Source: an uncultured Clostridia bacterium (GTDB lineage Bacteria > Bacillota > Clostridia > Oscillospirales > Oscillospiraceae). From it: DNA of 64,000 nucleotides. Where the stretch lies: positions 1 to 64,000 of the forward strand of contig CAMCNO010000004.1 of NCBI GenBank assembly GCA_945876285.1. The letters are read 5' to 3'. The notes under the pieces are model-generated. The model was given only the letters and a program-made list of their open reading frames with translations. It ran no database searches and was not told where the DNA came from. Numbering within the stretch: position 1 is the first letter of the stretch; every line of letters begins with the position of its first letter. Below are positions 16,781-25,538 of this stretch, piece by piece. The translations under genes were made by a program, and so were the position numbers.

Positions 16781-16782
16781 CA

Positions 16783-17904
16783 TCAGATTTTGACCAGCTC
16801 GTAGGCCCGGGTGCCCAGGCCCAGCTTTTCGGCGTGCTCCAGGCAGACCTGCCACTCGGTGTCCGGGTGGGCCATCTGGAAGTAGTCGCCCTGGTTGCAC
16901 AAACACTCGGAATCGTACAGCACGGAGTTGGGGATGGCCGTCTGGCCCAGCACCGCGTCTGCGCAGGCCTGGTCCAGAGCCACGGGATCGAAGGAGGCGA
17001 ACATACCCACATTGGGGACGATGGGCACGTCGTTCTCGCTGTGGCAGTCGCAGTTGGGGGACACGTCCATCACCAGGGACACATGGAAGCAGGGACGCCC
17101 GTCCACCACGGCCTTGGTGTACTCGGCGATCTTCTTGTTCAGAATGGCCGGAGCCTCGTCGTACATACACTGGATGGCGTCCTTGGGGCAGATAGCCAGG
17201 CACCGGGCGCAGCCCACGCACTTGTTGGTGTCGATGGTAGCCTTGCCGTCCTCGCCGAACTGGGGTGCGCCGTGGGCGCAGATCTTGGCGCAGGCCCGGC
17301 AGCCCACGCAATGCTTCTGCTTGACGAAGGGCTTGCCGGAGTTGTGCTGCTCCATCTTGCCCGCCCGGGAGCCGCAGCCCATGCCGATGTTTTTCAGCGT
17401 GCCGCCCATGCCCGCCTGCTCATGGCCCTTGAAGTGGGTCAGGGAGACGAACACATCGGCGTCCATGATGGCCCGGCCGATCTTGGCGGACTTCACATAC
17501 TCGCCGCCCTCCACGGGAACTTCCACCTCATCAGTGCCCTTCAGGCCGTCGCCGATGATGATGTGGCAGCCGGTGGAGTAAGGGGTGAAGCCGTTGACGT
17601 AAGCGGACTCGATGTGGTCCAGGGCGTTCTTTCGCCCGCCGACGTACAACGTGTTGCAGTCGGTGAGGAAGGGCTTGCCGCCCTTATCTTTGACCAGGTC
17701 CGCCACCACCTTGGCCCAGTTGGGCCGCAAATAGGCCAGGTTGCCCGGTTCGCCGAAATGCATCTTGATGGCGACGTATTTGTCCTCCATGTCGATGTCT
17801 CCGAAGCCTGCGGTCATCATCAGGCGGGCCAGCTTCTGAGGCAGGTTCTCCCGCCAGGAGGGGCAGCGGAAATCCGCGAAAAAGACCTTCGATTTTTCAG
17901 CCAT
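16783..17904 (-). CDS. DUF362 protein with two 4Fe-4S clusters
   Basis: The product has 373 residues. The DUF362 domain fills the N-terminal part, with KMHFGEPGNLAYLRPNW, and continues past the ferredoxin module. Two 4Fe-4S motifs are seen at about 206-252: CVGCRACAKIC and CVGCARCLAICP. Proteins of this type are cytoplasmic and common in anaerobes, but their reaction is unknown; the clusters suggest electron transfer. The ATG at 17904 has AAGGAG seven bases upstream and is preferred to the ATG at 17931, which has no ribosome site. It lies 23 nt after a small gene of unknown function and is probably co-transcribed with it. Confidence 0.85.
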   Translation of the reverse strand: MAEKSKVFFADFRCPSWRENLPQKLARLMMTAGFGDIDMEDKYVAIKMHFGEPGNLAYLRPNWAKVVADLVKDKGGKPFLTDCNTLYVGGRKNALDHIESAYVNGFTPYSTGCHIIIGDGLKGTDEVEVPVEGGEYVKSAKIGRAIMDADVFVSLTHFKGHEQAGMGGTLKNIGMGCGSRAGKMEQHNSGKPFVKQKHCVGCRACAKICAHGAPQFGEDGKATIDTNKCVGCARCLAICPKDAIQCMYDEAPAILNKKIAEYTKAVVDGRPCFHVSLVMDVSPNCDCHSENDVPIVPNVGMFASFDPVALDQACADAVLGQTAIPNSVLYDSECLCNQGDYFQMAHPDTEWQVCLEHAEKLGLGTRAYELVKI

Positions 17905-17927
17905 GTCGTTCTCCTTTTCTCTCTCAG

Positions 17928-18341
17928 TCATTCGTCCAAATCAACAGATATGTTGTCCGTTCCGTGCTGGTCAAATTCAGACAGGTATGCGTCGATGCGG
18001 TCCATGAGCGCGCCGTAATTCTCCCGGGTCAGGGGCTCGCCGTCCATGTCCCGCAGGGCCAGCTCCTCCGCCAGAATTTCGTAGAACACCACGTCCTCGT
18101 AGCTCTCGATGGCCTCGTGGATGCCGCCGTCGGCGAAGGCCCGGGAGGGGATCAGCTCTCCATGATACAGCTCTACCAGCTTGCTCATTTTGTGCTGGAG
18201 GCAGTGGGAGAAGATGAGGCTTTCCACCTCGTCGTACTCCTTGATGCGGTCGTCCTCCCGGGTGGAGTTCATCACCCAGTTGCCTATGTACACCAGATCC
18301 AGCAGATAGCGGTACTGCTGCTCCGTCAGTTCGATTTTCAC
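17928..18341 (-). CDS. Small protein of unknown function
   Basis: The product has 137 residues from a GTG start at 18341, set by GGGAGG nine bases upstream. The open frame upstream to 18383 has no ribosome site. The protein is acidic and seems all-helical, without a signal peptide or membrane segment. Recognisable stretches are LTEQQYRYLLDLVYIGNWVMN near the start and YEDVVFYEILAEELA in the middle. I do not recognise a named family, though similar short proteins occur in Oscillospiraceae. It is the first gene of a two-gene unit with the DUF362 protein and is divergent from murI. Confidence 0.72.
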   Translation of the reverse strand: MKIELTEQQYRYLLDLVYIGNWVMNSTREDDRIKEYDEVESLIFSHCLQHKMSKLVELYHGELIPSRAFADGGIHEAIESYEDVVFYEILAEELALRDMDGEPLTRENYGALMDRIDAYLSEFDQHGTDNISVDLDE

Positions 18342-18447
18342 GGCTATACACCTCCCAAGGTGAAATGGAACGTTATTTAACATGATTATAGCAGAGGGAA
18401 AGGTAAAATTCCATATAAAAAACAGGGTAAAAAGGCTAAAATCTGTC

Positions 18448-18476
18448 TTGCTACAAATCCTCCCTCATAGTATAAT
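18448..18476 (+). promoter_or_regulatory. Promoter of the murI operon
   Basis: A -35 TTGCTA (18448-18453), 17-bp spacer and perfect -10 TATAAT (18471-18476) lie about 50 nt upstream of murI. Confidence 0.8.
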
Positions 18477-18528
18477 ATATAATCCTGGTGCGATTCGTGC
18501 CGGAACAGCATTGGAAGGAGGAACGGCC

Positions 18529-19344
18529 ATGGATGCACGGCCTATCGGCGTATTCGACTCCGGCCTCGGCGGCCTGACGGCGGTGCGCTCCCTGCGGCAG
18601 ATTTTGCCGGAGGAAAACCTCATCTATTTCGGGGATACCGCCCGGGTGCCCTACGGCGGCCGCTCCAAGGAGACGCTGCTGAAATACGCCCGGCAGGATG
18701 TGCGGTTTCTGCGGTCCTTTGACCTGAAGGCCATCCTCATCGCCTGCGGCACCGTGTCCACCACATCGCTGGACACCCTCCAGGCGGAAAACGACCTGCC
18801 CATCGTGGGCGTGGTGGAGCCGACCTGCCGCCGTGCCTTGCTGGTGACGAAAAACAAGAAGGTGGGCATCATCGCCACCCTTGCCTCCATCCGCTCCGGC
18901 GCCTACGAGGCCACGCTCCGACGGCTGGACCCAGACGTGGAGGTCATCGGCAAGCCCTGCCCGCTGTTCGTACCCCTGGTGGAAAACGGACGCATCCAGC
19001 GGGGAGACGTAGTCATCGAGACGGTGGCGAAGGAGTATCTGGAGACGCTGAAAGCCACGGGTATCGACACCCTGATTTTGGGCTGCACCCACTATCCGCT
19101 GCTGACGGACATTATCTCCGATGTGATGGGCCCGGACGTGACCCTGGTTTCCGCCGGAGAGGAATCCGCCTTTGAACTGAAACGGATGCTGAAAGCGGAG
19201 GGCCTCCGGGCGGACGAGAGATGCCAGGGAGAGCCGGAGTTCTATGTCAGCGACCGTCCGGAGGATTTCGAGCGCATTGCCTCGGTGTTCCTGCGGGAAA
19301 ATATGCGCCATACGGCACGGAGGATCAACATTGACCAGTATTGA
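18529..19344 (+). CDS. murI: Glutamate racemase
   Basis: The product has 271 residues. It makes D-glutamate for peptidoglycan. The N-terminal motif PIGVFDSGLGGLTAVRS is followed by YFGDTARVPYG, and the two catalytic cysteines lie in IACGTVST and LGCTHYPLL. The length is typical. The ATG at 18529 follows GGAAGGAGG; the long in-frame extension upstream covers the promoter and is not coding. The next gene (DUF1934) starts within its last codons, so the two are translationally coupled; argS follows 31 nt later. Confidence 0.95.
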   Translation: MDARPIGVFDSGLGGLTAVRSLRQILPEENLIYFGDTARVPYGGRSKETLLKYARQDVRFLRSFDLKAILIACGTVSTTSLDTLQAENDLPIVGVVEPTCRRALLVTKNKKVGIIATLASIRSGAYEATLRRLDPDVEVIGKPCPLFVPLVENGRIQRGDVVIETVAKEYLETLKATGIDTLILGCTHYPLLTDIISDVMGPDVTLVSAGEESAFELKRMLKAEGLRADERCQGEPEFYVSDRPEDFERIASVFLRENMRHTARRINIDQY

Positions 19345-19774
19345 TGAGAATAAGCTGCCGGTGCTGCTGTCCATCCGGGGAGAGCAGTATTTTGACGATA
19401 TCGACCCCGACGCCACGGAGCTGATGACCGAGGGGATCATGGAAGTAACGGATGACGGTATCGTGCTGTCCTATGAGGAGAGCGAGCTTACCGGCATGGA
19501 GGGGACGACCACCACCTTCGAGGTCAAGGGCCCCCGGGTGACGCTGACCCGCAGCGGCGCGGTGAACTCCCAGATGGTGTTCGAGGAGGGACGGCAGCAT
19601 ACGTCCCTGTATGAAACGCCCTTCGGCGAGCTGTCGGTGGATATCCAGACCAGCGAACTGAAGCACAACCTGTCCGAGCGGGGCGGCCTGATGGAAATTA
19701 AGTATTCCATCGCCGTGGAGCATACCGTGACAGGCCGGAACTGTTTTAAAATTCGGGTCAGGCGGAAACATTGA
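19331..19774 (+). CDS. DUF1934 beta-barrel protein (YwiB-like)
   Basis: The product has 147 residues if translation starts at the TTG at 19331, which has GGAGG seven bases upstream (19319-19323) and lies 14 nt inside the 3' end of murI. The frame is open further upstream, but those codons are inside murI and have no ribosome site. The protein has the DUF1934 layout, a small lipocalin-like barrel, with VLLSIRGEQYFDD, then IVLSYEES, RVTLTRSGAVNSQMVFEEG and PFGELSVDIQT. YwiB of Bacillus sits next to argS in the same way, supporting the assignment. Its function is unknown. Confidence 0.85.
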   Translation: MTSIDENKLPVLLSIRGEQYFDDIDPDATELMTEGIMEVTDDGIVLSYEESELTGMEGTTTTFEVKGPRVTLTRSGAVNSQMVFEEGRQHTSLYETPFGELSVDIQTSELKHNLSERGGLMEIKYSIAVEHTVTGRNCFKIRVRRKH

Positions 19775-19805
19775 GATAGATTCTGAACAGAAGAGGTATT
19801 TTGAT

Positions 19806-21551
19806 ATGATCAACATGGTACAAAACGCGAAGGACCAGGCGGCGGCCCTGGCGATGGCTGCCTATCAGGCGGCAGTGGCTGACGGCACCCTGCCCCAGGC
19901 CGAGGTAAAGACCGCTCCTGTGGAGATTCCCAAGGACACCGCCAACGGCGATTTCACCACCACCTTTGCCCTGGCGGCCTCCAAGGCGCTGCGGCAGCCG
20001 CCCCGGAACATCGCCCAAGCGCTGCTGGACCACATGAAGCTGGAGGGCACCTACTTTGCCTCCGCCGAGATCGCGGGCCCCGGCTTCCTGAACTTCCGGC
20101 TCAACGACAGCTGGTATGAGGGCGTCTGTGCCGCCGTGGAGGCCGAAGGCGAGACCTACGGCACCAACGATGGCTTGAAGGGCAAGAAATATATGGTGGA
20201 GTTCGTCTCCGCCAACCCCACCGGCCCCATGCACATGGGCAACGCCCGTGGCGGCGTGCTGGGCGACACCCTGGCTGCTGTGCTGACCGCCTGCGGCGCC
20301 GACGTGACCCGGGAGTTCTACGTCAACGACGCCGGCCACCAGATCGACAAGTTCGCCCACTCCATCGAGGCCCGGTATCTCCAGATCATCAAGGGCGAGG
20401 AGAATGTTCCTTTCCCCGAGGACGGCTATCAGGGCGGCGACATCCGCGAGTTGGCCCAGGCCTACTATGACCGCAGCGGCGACAAGCTGCTGAACGTCCC
20501 CGAGGCGGAGCGGCAGGAGACCCTGGCCCAGTTCGGCCTCAGTGTGAACCTGCCCAAGATGAAGACCGACCTCCAGCGGTATAAAATTGAGTACGACAAC
20601 TGGTTCTACGAGTCCACCCTCCACGAGAGCGGGTATGTTGCCGAGACGGTGGATATGCTCACCGAAAAGGGCTGGACCTACGAGAAGGACGGCGCCCTGT
20701 GGCTGAAAACCGCCGACATCATGCGGGAGAATCTGCTGAAGGCGGGCAAGAAAGAGAAGGACATTGAGAAGCTGGAGCTGAAGGACGACGTGCTGCGCCG
20801 GGCCAACGGCTTCTACACCTATTTCGCCGCCGACATCGCCTACCACCGCAACAAGTTTGCCGTCCGGGGCTTTGACAAGGTCATCAATATCTGGGGCGCC
20901 GACCACCACGGCCATGTGGCCCGGCTGAAGGGCGCGCTGGATGCCCTGGGCCTGAACGGCAGCGAGAAGCTGGACATCGTGCTGATGCAGCTGGTGAAGC
21001 TGCTGCGGGACGGCGAGCTGGTCCGCATGTCCAAGCGTACCGGCAAGGCCATCTCTTTGAGCGACCTGTTGGACGAAGTGTCCGTGGACGCTGCCCGGTG
21101 GTACTTCAACGCCAAGCCCGACACCCAGATGGAGTTTGACCTGGGTCTGGCCGTCCGGGAGGACAGCGAGAACCCCATCTACTACGTGGAGTATGCCCAC
21201 GCCCGTATCTGCTCGCTGCTGCGGGCGCTGGCCGAGGAGGGCGTTACCGTCCCCAAGCAGGCCGATGTGGATATGTCCATCCTGAACGGCGAGACGGAGC
21301 AGGCGCTTATCAAGCAGATCGCCCAGTTCTGCGAGGAGGTCAAGCTGGCGGCCCGGGACTACGACCCCAGCCACATCAACCGCTATCTCCAGGAGCTGGC
21401 GGCCTGCTTCCACCGCTTCTACAACGCCTGCCGCATCAAGGGCGAGGAACCCGCGGTGCAGGCGGCCCGTTTGAAGCTGGCGGACGACACCCGCGTGGTG
21501 CTGAAAAACGGCCTGAAGCTCATCGGCGTGGATGCGCCCGAAAAAATGTAA
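19806..21551 (+). CDS. argS: Arginyl-tRNA synthetase
   Basis: The product has 581 residues. It charges tRNA-Arg in the cytoplasm. The class I signature is seen as ANPTGPMHMGNARGG (HIGH variant) near residue 137, and the second signature as MSKRTGKAIS (KMSKS variant) near 409. The N-terminal additional domain and the C-terminal DALR anticodon-binding domain, with YVEYAHARICSLLRALAEEG, are both present and the length is normal. The ATG at 19806 follows GAGG. It is the last gene of the murI-DUF1934-argS unit and has its own terminator. A 626-codon antisense frame is a coding shadow. Confidence 0.96.
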   Translation: MINMVQNAKDQAAALAMAAYQAAVADGTLPQAEVKTAPVEIPKDTANGDFTTTFALAASKALRQPPRNIAQALLDHMKLEGTYFASAEIAGPGFLNFRLNDSWYEGVCAAVEAEGETYGTNDGLKGKKYMVEFVSANPTGPMHMGNARGGVLGDTLAAVLTACGADVTREFYVNDAGHQIDKFAHSIEARYLQIIKGEENVPFPEDGYQGGDIRELAQAYYDRSGDKLLNVPEAERQETLAQFGLSVNLPKMKTDLQRYKIEYDNWFYESTLHESGYVAETVDMLTEKGWTYEKDGALWLKTADIMRENLLKAGKKEKDIEKLELKDDVLRRANGFYTYFAADIAYHRNKFAVRGFDKVINIWGADHHGHVARLKGALDALGLNGSEKLDIVLMQLVKLLRDGELVRMSKRTGKAISLSDLLDEVSVDAARWYFNAKPDTQMEFDLGLAVREDSENPIYYVEYAHARICSLLRALAEEGVTVPKQADVDMSILNGETEQALIKQIAQFCEEVKLAARDYDPSHINRYLQELAACFHRFYNACRIKGEEPAVQAARLKLADDTRVVLKNGLKLIGVDAPEKM

Positions 21552-21555
21552 ATCC

Positions 21556-21590
21556 GCAAAGCCCGTGCCGCCCGGCACGGGCTTTGCCTT
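21556..21590 (+). terminator. Terminator after argS
   Basis: A 14-bp perfect stem, GCAAAGCCCGTGCC / GGCACGGGCTTTGC, has a GCCC loop. The T-run after it is short (CTT), and the -35 box of the azlC promoter begins at its foot. Confidence 0.75.
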
Positions 21591-21617
21591 GACATCGGGC
21601 GGTAATGGCGGTATACT
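21589..21617 (+). promoter_or_regulatory. Promoter of azlCD
   Basis: A perfect -35 TTGACA (21589-21594), 17-bp spacer and -10 TATACT (21612-21617) lie directly after the argS terminator stem. Confidence 0.82.
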
Positions 21618-21657
21618 TGCGAATACCCACAAGCACAATAGGAATTAGGAGAACGCA

Positions 21658-22362
21658 ATGGAGCGTCTGAACGAAAAACCAAATCAGATGACGGCGCTGA
21701 AAGCCGCCTTTCCCGCCACCATCCCGGTGTTGACGGGATACGCCTGTTTGGGGCTGGCCTACGGCTTGCTGATGGCGGCCAACGGCTACGGCCCGCTATG
21801 GTCCACCCTGATGAGCGCCATCGGCTTCGGCGGCAGTATGCAGTACGTGGCCATTACACTGCTGGTCACGGCCTTTGACCCCCTGCAGGCCTTTCTGCTG
21901 GCCCTCATGGTGAATGCCCGGCACATTTTTTACGGCATCAGTATGCTGGATAAATACAAGGGCCTGGGCAGGGTCCGTCCGTTCCTGATCTACGTCCTCA
22001 GCGACGAGACATTTTCCCTGGTCTCCACGCTGGAGCCGCCGGAGGGCGTAGAGCGGAAGGATTTTTATTTCTGGATATCCCTGCTGGATTACAGCTACTG
22101 GGTCATCGCCACGGCTTTGGGCGGCCTGCTGGGCCGCTTCCTGACCTTCGACACCACAGGCCTGGATTTCGCCCTGACGGCGCTGTTCGTGGTGCTGTTT
22201 CTGGAGCAGTGGAAGAAAAAAGAGAACCGGCCCGCCGGTGTGATCGGCCTCGCCTGCGCCGCTGTGAGTCTGGCGGTGTTTGGGGCGGGCAGGCTGGTCA
22301 TCCCCGCCATGGTGCTGATTCTGGCGGTGCTGCTGGGAGGGAGGAAGCGCTTATGTACCTGA
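21658..22362 (+). CDS. azlC: AzlC-family branched-chain amino acid exporter, large subunit
   Basis: The product has 234 residues with about six membrane helices. With AzlD it forms a two-component exporter of branched-chain amino acids and analogues. The family start is seen as ALKAAFPATIPVLTGYACLGLAYGLLM, and SAIGFGGSMQYVAITL and VNARHIFYG follow. The small partner gene overlaps its end by 10 nt, typical of azlCD and of the related ygaZH pair. The ATG at 21658 has GGAGAACGC upstream. Confidence 0.93.
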   Translation: MERLNEKPNQMTALKAAFPATIPVLTGYACLGLAYGLLMAANGYGPLWSTLMSAIGFGGSMQYVAITLLVTAFDPLQAFLLALMVNARHIFYGISMLDKYKGLGRVRPFLIYVLSDETFSLVSTLEPPEGVERKDFYFWISLLDYSYWVIATALGGLLGRFLTFDTTGLDFALTALFVVLFLEQWKKKENRPAGVIGLACAAVSLAVFGAGRLVIPAMVLILAVLLGGRKRLCT

Positions 22363-22688
22363 CGCCGTTTCAGACGCTTGTGATGATCCTGGCGGTGGCC
22401 GCCGGGACCCAGCTCACCCGCTGGCTGCCCTTCTGGCTGTTCCCGGAAAATAAGGAGCCGCCCCCGGTGGTGTCGTACCTGGGCCGGGTGCTGCCGGCGG
22501 CAGTGATGGGCCTGCTGGTGGTGTACTGCCTGAAAAACGTGACCTGGATGGCAGCGCCTCACGGCATCCCGGAGCTGCTGGCAATATTGGCGGTGGTGCT
22601 GCTCCACCGCTGGAGGGACAATGTACTCCTTTCCATTGCCGGAGGCACGGCGCTGTATATGGCGCTGGTGCAGCTGGTGTTTGCATGA
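22353..22688 (+). CDS. azlD: AzlD-family branched-chain amino acid exporter, small subunit
   Basis: The product has 111 residues from the ATG at 22353, which follows GGAGGGAGGAAG and overlaps azlC by 10 nt. It has four hydrophobic segments and the AzlD motifs TQLTRWLPFWLFP and YLGRVLPAAVMGLLVVYCLK. The C-terminal part contains LHRWRDNVLLSIAGGTALYMAL. It acts with AzlC in the membrane. The in-frame region upstream lies within azlC and is not coding. Confidence 0.92.
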   Translation: MYLTPFQTLVMILAVAAGTQLTRWLPFWLFPENKEPPPVVSYLGRVLPAAVMGLLVVYCLKNVTWMAAPHGIPELLAILAVVLLHRWRDNVLLSIAGGTALYMALVQLVFA

Positions 22689-22713
22689 TTTACGCCCAAA
22701 CCGCATACACTGA

Positions 22714-22743
22714 AACCGCGGCCCCGTGCCGCGGTTCTTTTTT
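22714..22743 (+). terminator. Terminator after azlCD
   Basis: The stem AACCGCGG / CCGCGGTT (22714-22721 with 22729-22736) has a 7-nt loop and is followed by CTTTTTT. Confidence 0.87.
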
Positions 22744-22759
22744 GGCGGGAGGCGTGCGA

Positions 22760-23296
22760 ATGCGGAAACGGCTGTTTTTCTGGGAACTGGGCGGCTTTTT
22801 GTTCACCGCTCTGGCGGGAACATTGCTCCATTTCGTCTACGAGTGGAGCGGCGGCAGCGTGTGGACGGCTGCGTTCTCCGCCGTAAATGAATCCACTTGG
22901 GAGCATATGAAGCTGCTGTTTTTTCCAATCTTTCTATACTCGGTGGCCCAGGTATGCGCTCTGGGAAAGACTTACCCCAACTTTTTGGCAGTGCGGGCGG
23001 CCAGCACCCTGGCAGGGCTGGCGCTCATTCCAATTTTGTATTATACCTACACGGGGATTTTAGGCCGTCACCTCATGTGGGCAGACATCGCCGTGTTTTT
23101 CCTGGCGGACCTGGGGGCCTTCTGGCTGGACTTCTGCCTGCTCCGGCGGGGACGGCTGTCGGAGCCGTGGCAGCAGGTGGCGGGGCTGGCGGTGCTGTGG
23201 GCGCTGGCGTTCTGCTTCGTGTGGTGCACCTTCCGTCCGCCTCACATTGCCCTCTGGCGTGACCCAACTACCGGGCTTTATGGGATTTCCTCGTAA
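22760..23296 (+). CDS. DUF6512-like membrane protein
   Basis: The product has 178 residues with five or six hydrophobic segments. The N-terminal part contains WELGGFLFTALAGTLLHFVYEWSGG and then AFSAVNESTWEHMKLLFFP, a pattern I associate with DUF6512 membrane proteins of unknown function. The conserved Asn-Glu-Ser-Trp-Glu-His run could be functional. The ATG at 22760 has GGGAGG eight bases upstream, and this ribosome site lies just after the azlCD terminator, so its own promoter is not clear and low-level read-through is possible. Confidence 0.75.
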   Translation: MRKRLFFWELGGFLFTALAGTLLHFVYEWSGGSVWTAAFSAVNESTWEHMKLLFFPIFLYSVAQVCALGKTYPNFLAVRAASTLAGLALIPILYYTYTGILGRHLMWADIAVFFLADLGAFWLDFCLLRRGRLSEPWQQVAGLAVLWALAFCFVWCTFRPPHIALWRDPTTGLYGISS

Positions 23297-23300
23297 ATAA

Positions 23301-23332
23301 ATTGCCTCTGCAGCCGCAGAGGCAATTTTTTA
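23301..23332. terminator. Bidirectional terminator between the DUF6512-like and GNAT genes
   Basis: An 11-bp perfect stem, ATTGCCTCTGC / GCAGAGGCAAT, has a 4-nt loop and is followed by TTTTTTAT. The GNAT stop codon lies in the T-run. Confidence 0.88.
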
Positions 23333-23800
23333 TCCGTTTTTCCGCTTTTCCATGGTCAGCAGGTTGTCAGCGCCTCGGGTGCGGTAGCCGTTGGGGTTCA
23401 CATAGCCCCGCTTTTCGTAAAAATCCAGAGCGTTCACGGAGGAGGTCAGCCAGATGCGATCCGCCTCCTCGCACCAACTATCCGATTCCAACACATCGAA
23501 AAGCTGGGTGCCCAGGCCCCGGCCAATGGCCTCCGGCAGCAGGAAGGCGGCGATGATCTCGCACTCCCGCTCTCCGGTCTGGACCACGGTCCCGGTGCCC
23601 ACGATGGCGCCGTCCTCCGTCATCACATACATGTGGCCGTCCCTGGCGATCTGGGCCACGGTCTCCGGGGTGTAGCGGTCATACAGCCAGTCAATTTCCA
23701 CCTTGGGGCAGTAGTGGGCGTTGACCTCCAGCAGCGTCCGGCGCAGGAGGGCGGACACAGCGCCCTCGTCGCCGGGTAAATACCGTCTGAGCTCCGCCAT
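23330..23800 (-). CDS. GNAT-family N-acetyltransferase
   Basis: The product has 156 residues. The acetyl-CoA-binding motif A is visible as AAFLLPEAIGRGLGTQLFDVLE near residue 90, and the C-terminal part ends in the usual FYEKRGYV segment. The substrate cannot be told. The start ATG (23798-23800) is one base after the stop codon of prfC, so the two are co-transcribed and probably coupled. A link between a small acetyltransferase and translation termination is not known; the pairing may be incidental. Confidence 0.87.
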   Translation of the reverse strand: MAELRRYLPGDEGAVSALLRRTLLEVNAHYCPKVEIDWLYDRYTPETVAQIARDGHMYVMTEDGAIVGTGTVVQTGERECEIIAAFLLPEAIGRGLGTQLFDVLESDSWCEEADRIWLTSSVNALDFYEKRGYVNPNGYRTRGADNLLTMEKRKNG

Positions 23801-23801
23801 G

Positions 23802-25382
23802 TCACACCGACAGGGAATCGGCCAACTCCAAGCCGGGATTGTGCTTCGTCAGGAAGCCCACGCTCCATTCGCCGCCGAAAGCCACCAGCAGCCGGTCCCG
23901 GAAGTCCTCCAGAATGGCGGAGCCGGTGCAGAGCACCAGGTCCTCGGGCTTGCAGGGGCAGCTCGTGATGAGCCGCAGGTGGTCATAGGGCAGGCCGGTC
24001 ATATAGAGGTCCACGCCGTACTCGCTCTTCATCCGGTACTCAAACACGTCGAACTGCAGCGTGCCCACCACGCCCACGATGACTTCCTCCAGGCCCGCGC
24101 CGGGAATTTTGAAGATCTGGATGGCGCCCTCCTGGGCGATCTGCTCCGTGCCCTTGATGAACTGCTTGCGCTTCATGGTGTCCTTGGGGGACACCCGCAT
24201 GAAGTGCTCCGGCTCAAAGGTGGGAATGCCGGAGTATTTGAATTTCTTGCCGGGGACGGTAATGGTGTCGCCGATGGCGAACAGGCCGGGGTCGAACACG
24301 CCGATGATGTCGCCGGCGTAGGCTTCTTCCACGATTTCACGCTCAGCGGCCATCATCTGCTGGGGCTGGGAAAGCCGCAGCTTCTTGCCGCTCTGAACGT
24401 GGTAATACTCGGTGTCCCGCTGGAACTTGCCGGAGCAGATGCGCATGAAGGCCAGCCGGTCCCGGTGGGCCTTGTTCATATTGGCCTGAATTTTGAAGAC
24501 AAAGGCGGAGAAATCTTCACTGAAGACGTCCACCTCGCCCTGGTCGCTGACCCGGGGCAGGGGAGGCGTGGTCATGCGGAGGAACTCCTCCAGGAAGGGC
24601 TCCACGCCGAAGGTGGTCAGGGCGGAGCCGAAGAACACGGGGGACAAGGTGCCGTTGCGGACGGCCTCCATGTCGAACTCCCGTCCGGCACCCAGCAGCT
24701 CCACTTCCTCCCGCAAGGCGTTGGCTTTCTTCTCACCAATCATGTCATCCAGAGCGGGGTCGTCCAGCGCCACTTCGGCGGAGCTGACCTTTTTGCCCCG
24801 CTCCTCGGCCTGGAAGAACAAAATGCGCTGCTTTTCCCGGTCATAGACGCCCTGGAACTCCTTGCCGCAGCCGATGGGCCAGTTGACGGCGTAGGTGTCG
24901 ATGCCCAGCTCCCGCTCCACCTCCTCGCACAGCTCCAGAGGGTCCCGGGTCTCCCGGTCCATCTTGTTGATGAAGGTGAAGATGGGGATGTGCCGCAGGG
25001 CGCAGACCTTGAACAGCTTCCGGGTCTGGGGCTCCACGCCCTTGGCGCCGTCGATGACCATGACGGCGCTGTCGGCGGCCATCAGGGTGCGGTAGGTGTC
25101 CTCAGAGAAGTCCTGGTGGCCCGGGGTGTCCAGAATGTTGATGCAGAAGCCGCTGTGCTGGAACTGCATGACGGAGGAGGTGACGGAGATGCCGCGCTGC
25201 TTCTCAATTTCCATCCAGTCGGAGGTGGCGGCCCGGGCACGCTTGCCCTTGACCTCGCCGGCCTGGGCGATGGCGCCGCCGTAGAGCAGGAATTTTTCCG
25301 TCAGGGTCGTTTTACCGGCGTCGGGGTGGGAGATGATGGCGAATGTCCGCCGCCGGGTAATTTCTTCTTGTAAAGTGGGCAT
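23802..25382 (-). CDS. prfC: Peptide chain release factor 3
   Basis: The product has 526 residues, normal for RF3. This GTPase recycles RF1 and RF2 after peptide release. The G1 motif SHPDAGKTTLTEKFLLYGGAI lies at residues 18-38, and the segment DWMEIEKQRGISVTSSVMQF is the effector region. DTPGHQDFSEDTYRTL (G3) and NKMDRE (G4) follow, and the C-terminal half matches the RF3-specific domains. The ribosome site AAAGGAGGCAG precedes the ATG at 25382. It is followed by a GNAT gene after one base. Confidence 0.96.
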   Translation of the reverse strand: MPTLQEEITRRRTFAIISHPDAGKTTLTEKFLLYGGAIAQAGEVKGKRARAATSDWMEIEKQRGISVTSSVMQFQHSGFCINILDTPGHQDFSEDTYRTLMAADSAVMVIDGAKGVEPQTRKLFKVCALRHIPIFTFINKMDRETRDPLELCEEVERELGIDTYAVNWPIGCGKEFQGVYDREKQRILFFQAEERGKKVSSAEVALDDPALDDMIGEKKANALREEVELLGAGREFDMEAVRNGTLSPVFFGSALTTFGVEPFLEEFLRMTTPPLPRVSDQGEVDVFSEDFSAFVFKIQANMNKAHRDRLAFMRICSGKFQRDTEYYHVQSGKKLRLSQPQQMMAAEREIVEEAYAGDIIGVFDPGLFAIGDTITVPGKKFKYSGIPTFEPEHFMRVSPKDTMKRKQFIKGTEQIAQEGAIQIFKIPGAGLEEVIVGVVGTLQFDVFEYRMKSEYGVDLYMTGLPYDHLRLITSCPCKPEDLVLCTGSAILEDFRDRLLVAFGGEWSVGFLTKHNPGLELADSLSV

Positions 25383-25422
25383 GAAACTGCCTCCTTTTGT
25401 TCACAAATGTACAGACTTAATA

Positions 25423-25451
25423 AATTTACCATAAGGAGCTCCTGTTTGCAA
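25423..25451 (-). promoter_or_regulatory. Promoter of prfC
   Basis: On the minus strand, a -35 TTGCAA (25446-25451), 17-bp spacer and -10 TAAATT (25423-25428) lie about 40 nt upstream of prfC. Confidence 0.5.
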
Positions 25452-25494
25452 GAGGTATCGGGGCAGGTGCTTCGTGAAAACCGGACTTTTGCGG

Positions 25495-25534
25495 CAAAAT
25501 AATAGTGCCGGAGAAAGAGCGCTTTCTCCGGCAC
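25495..25534 (-). terminator. Terminator of the 59-codon gene
   Basis: A 13-bp perfect stem, GTGCCGGAGAAAG / CTTTCTCCGGCAC (25505-25534), has an AGCG loop. Read on the minus strand it is followed by TATTATTTTG, a broken T-run. Confidence 0.65.
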
Positions 25535-25538
25535 TTGC

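Noticed and set aside
19758-21638. A 626-codon open frame antisense to argS
   Set aside because: It mirrors the codon pattern of argS, has no ribosome site or family motif, and is rich in Gly, His, Leu and Val as expected of a GC-rich coding shadow. Similar long antisense frames over purB, aroA, vor and ilvE were left out for the same reason.
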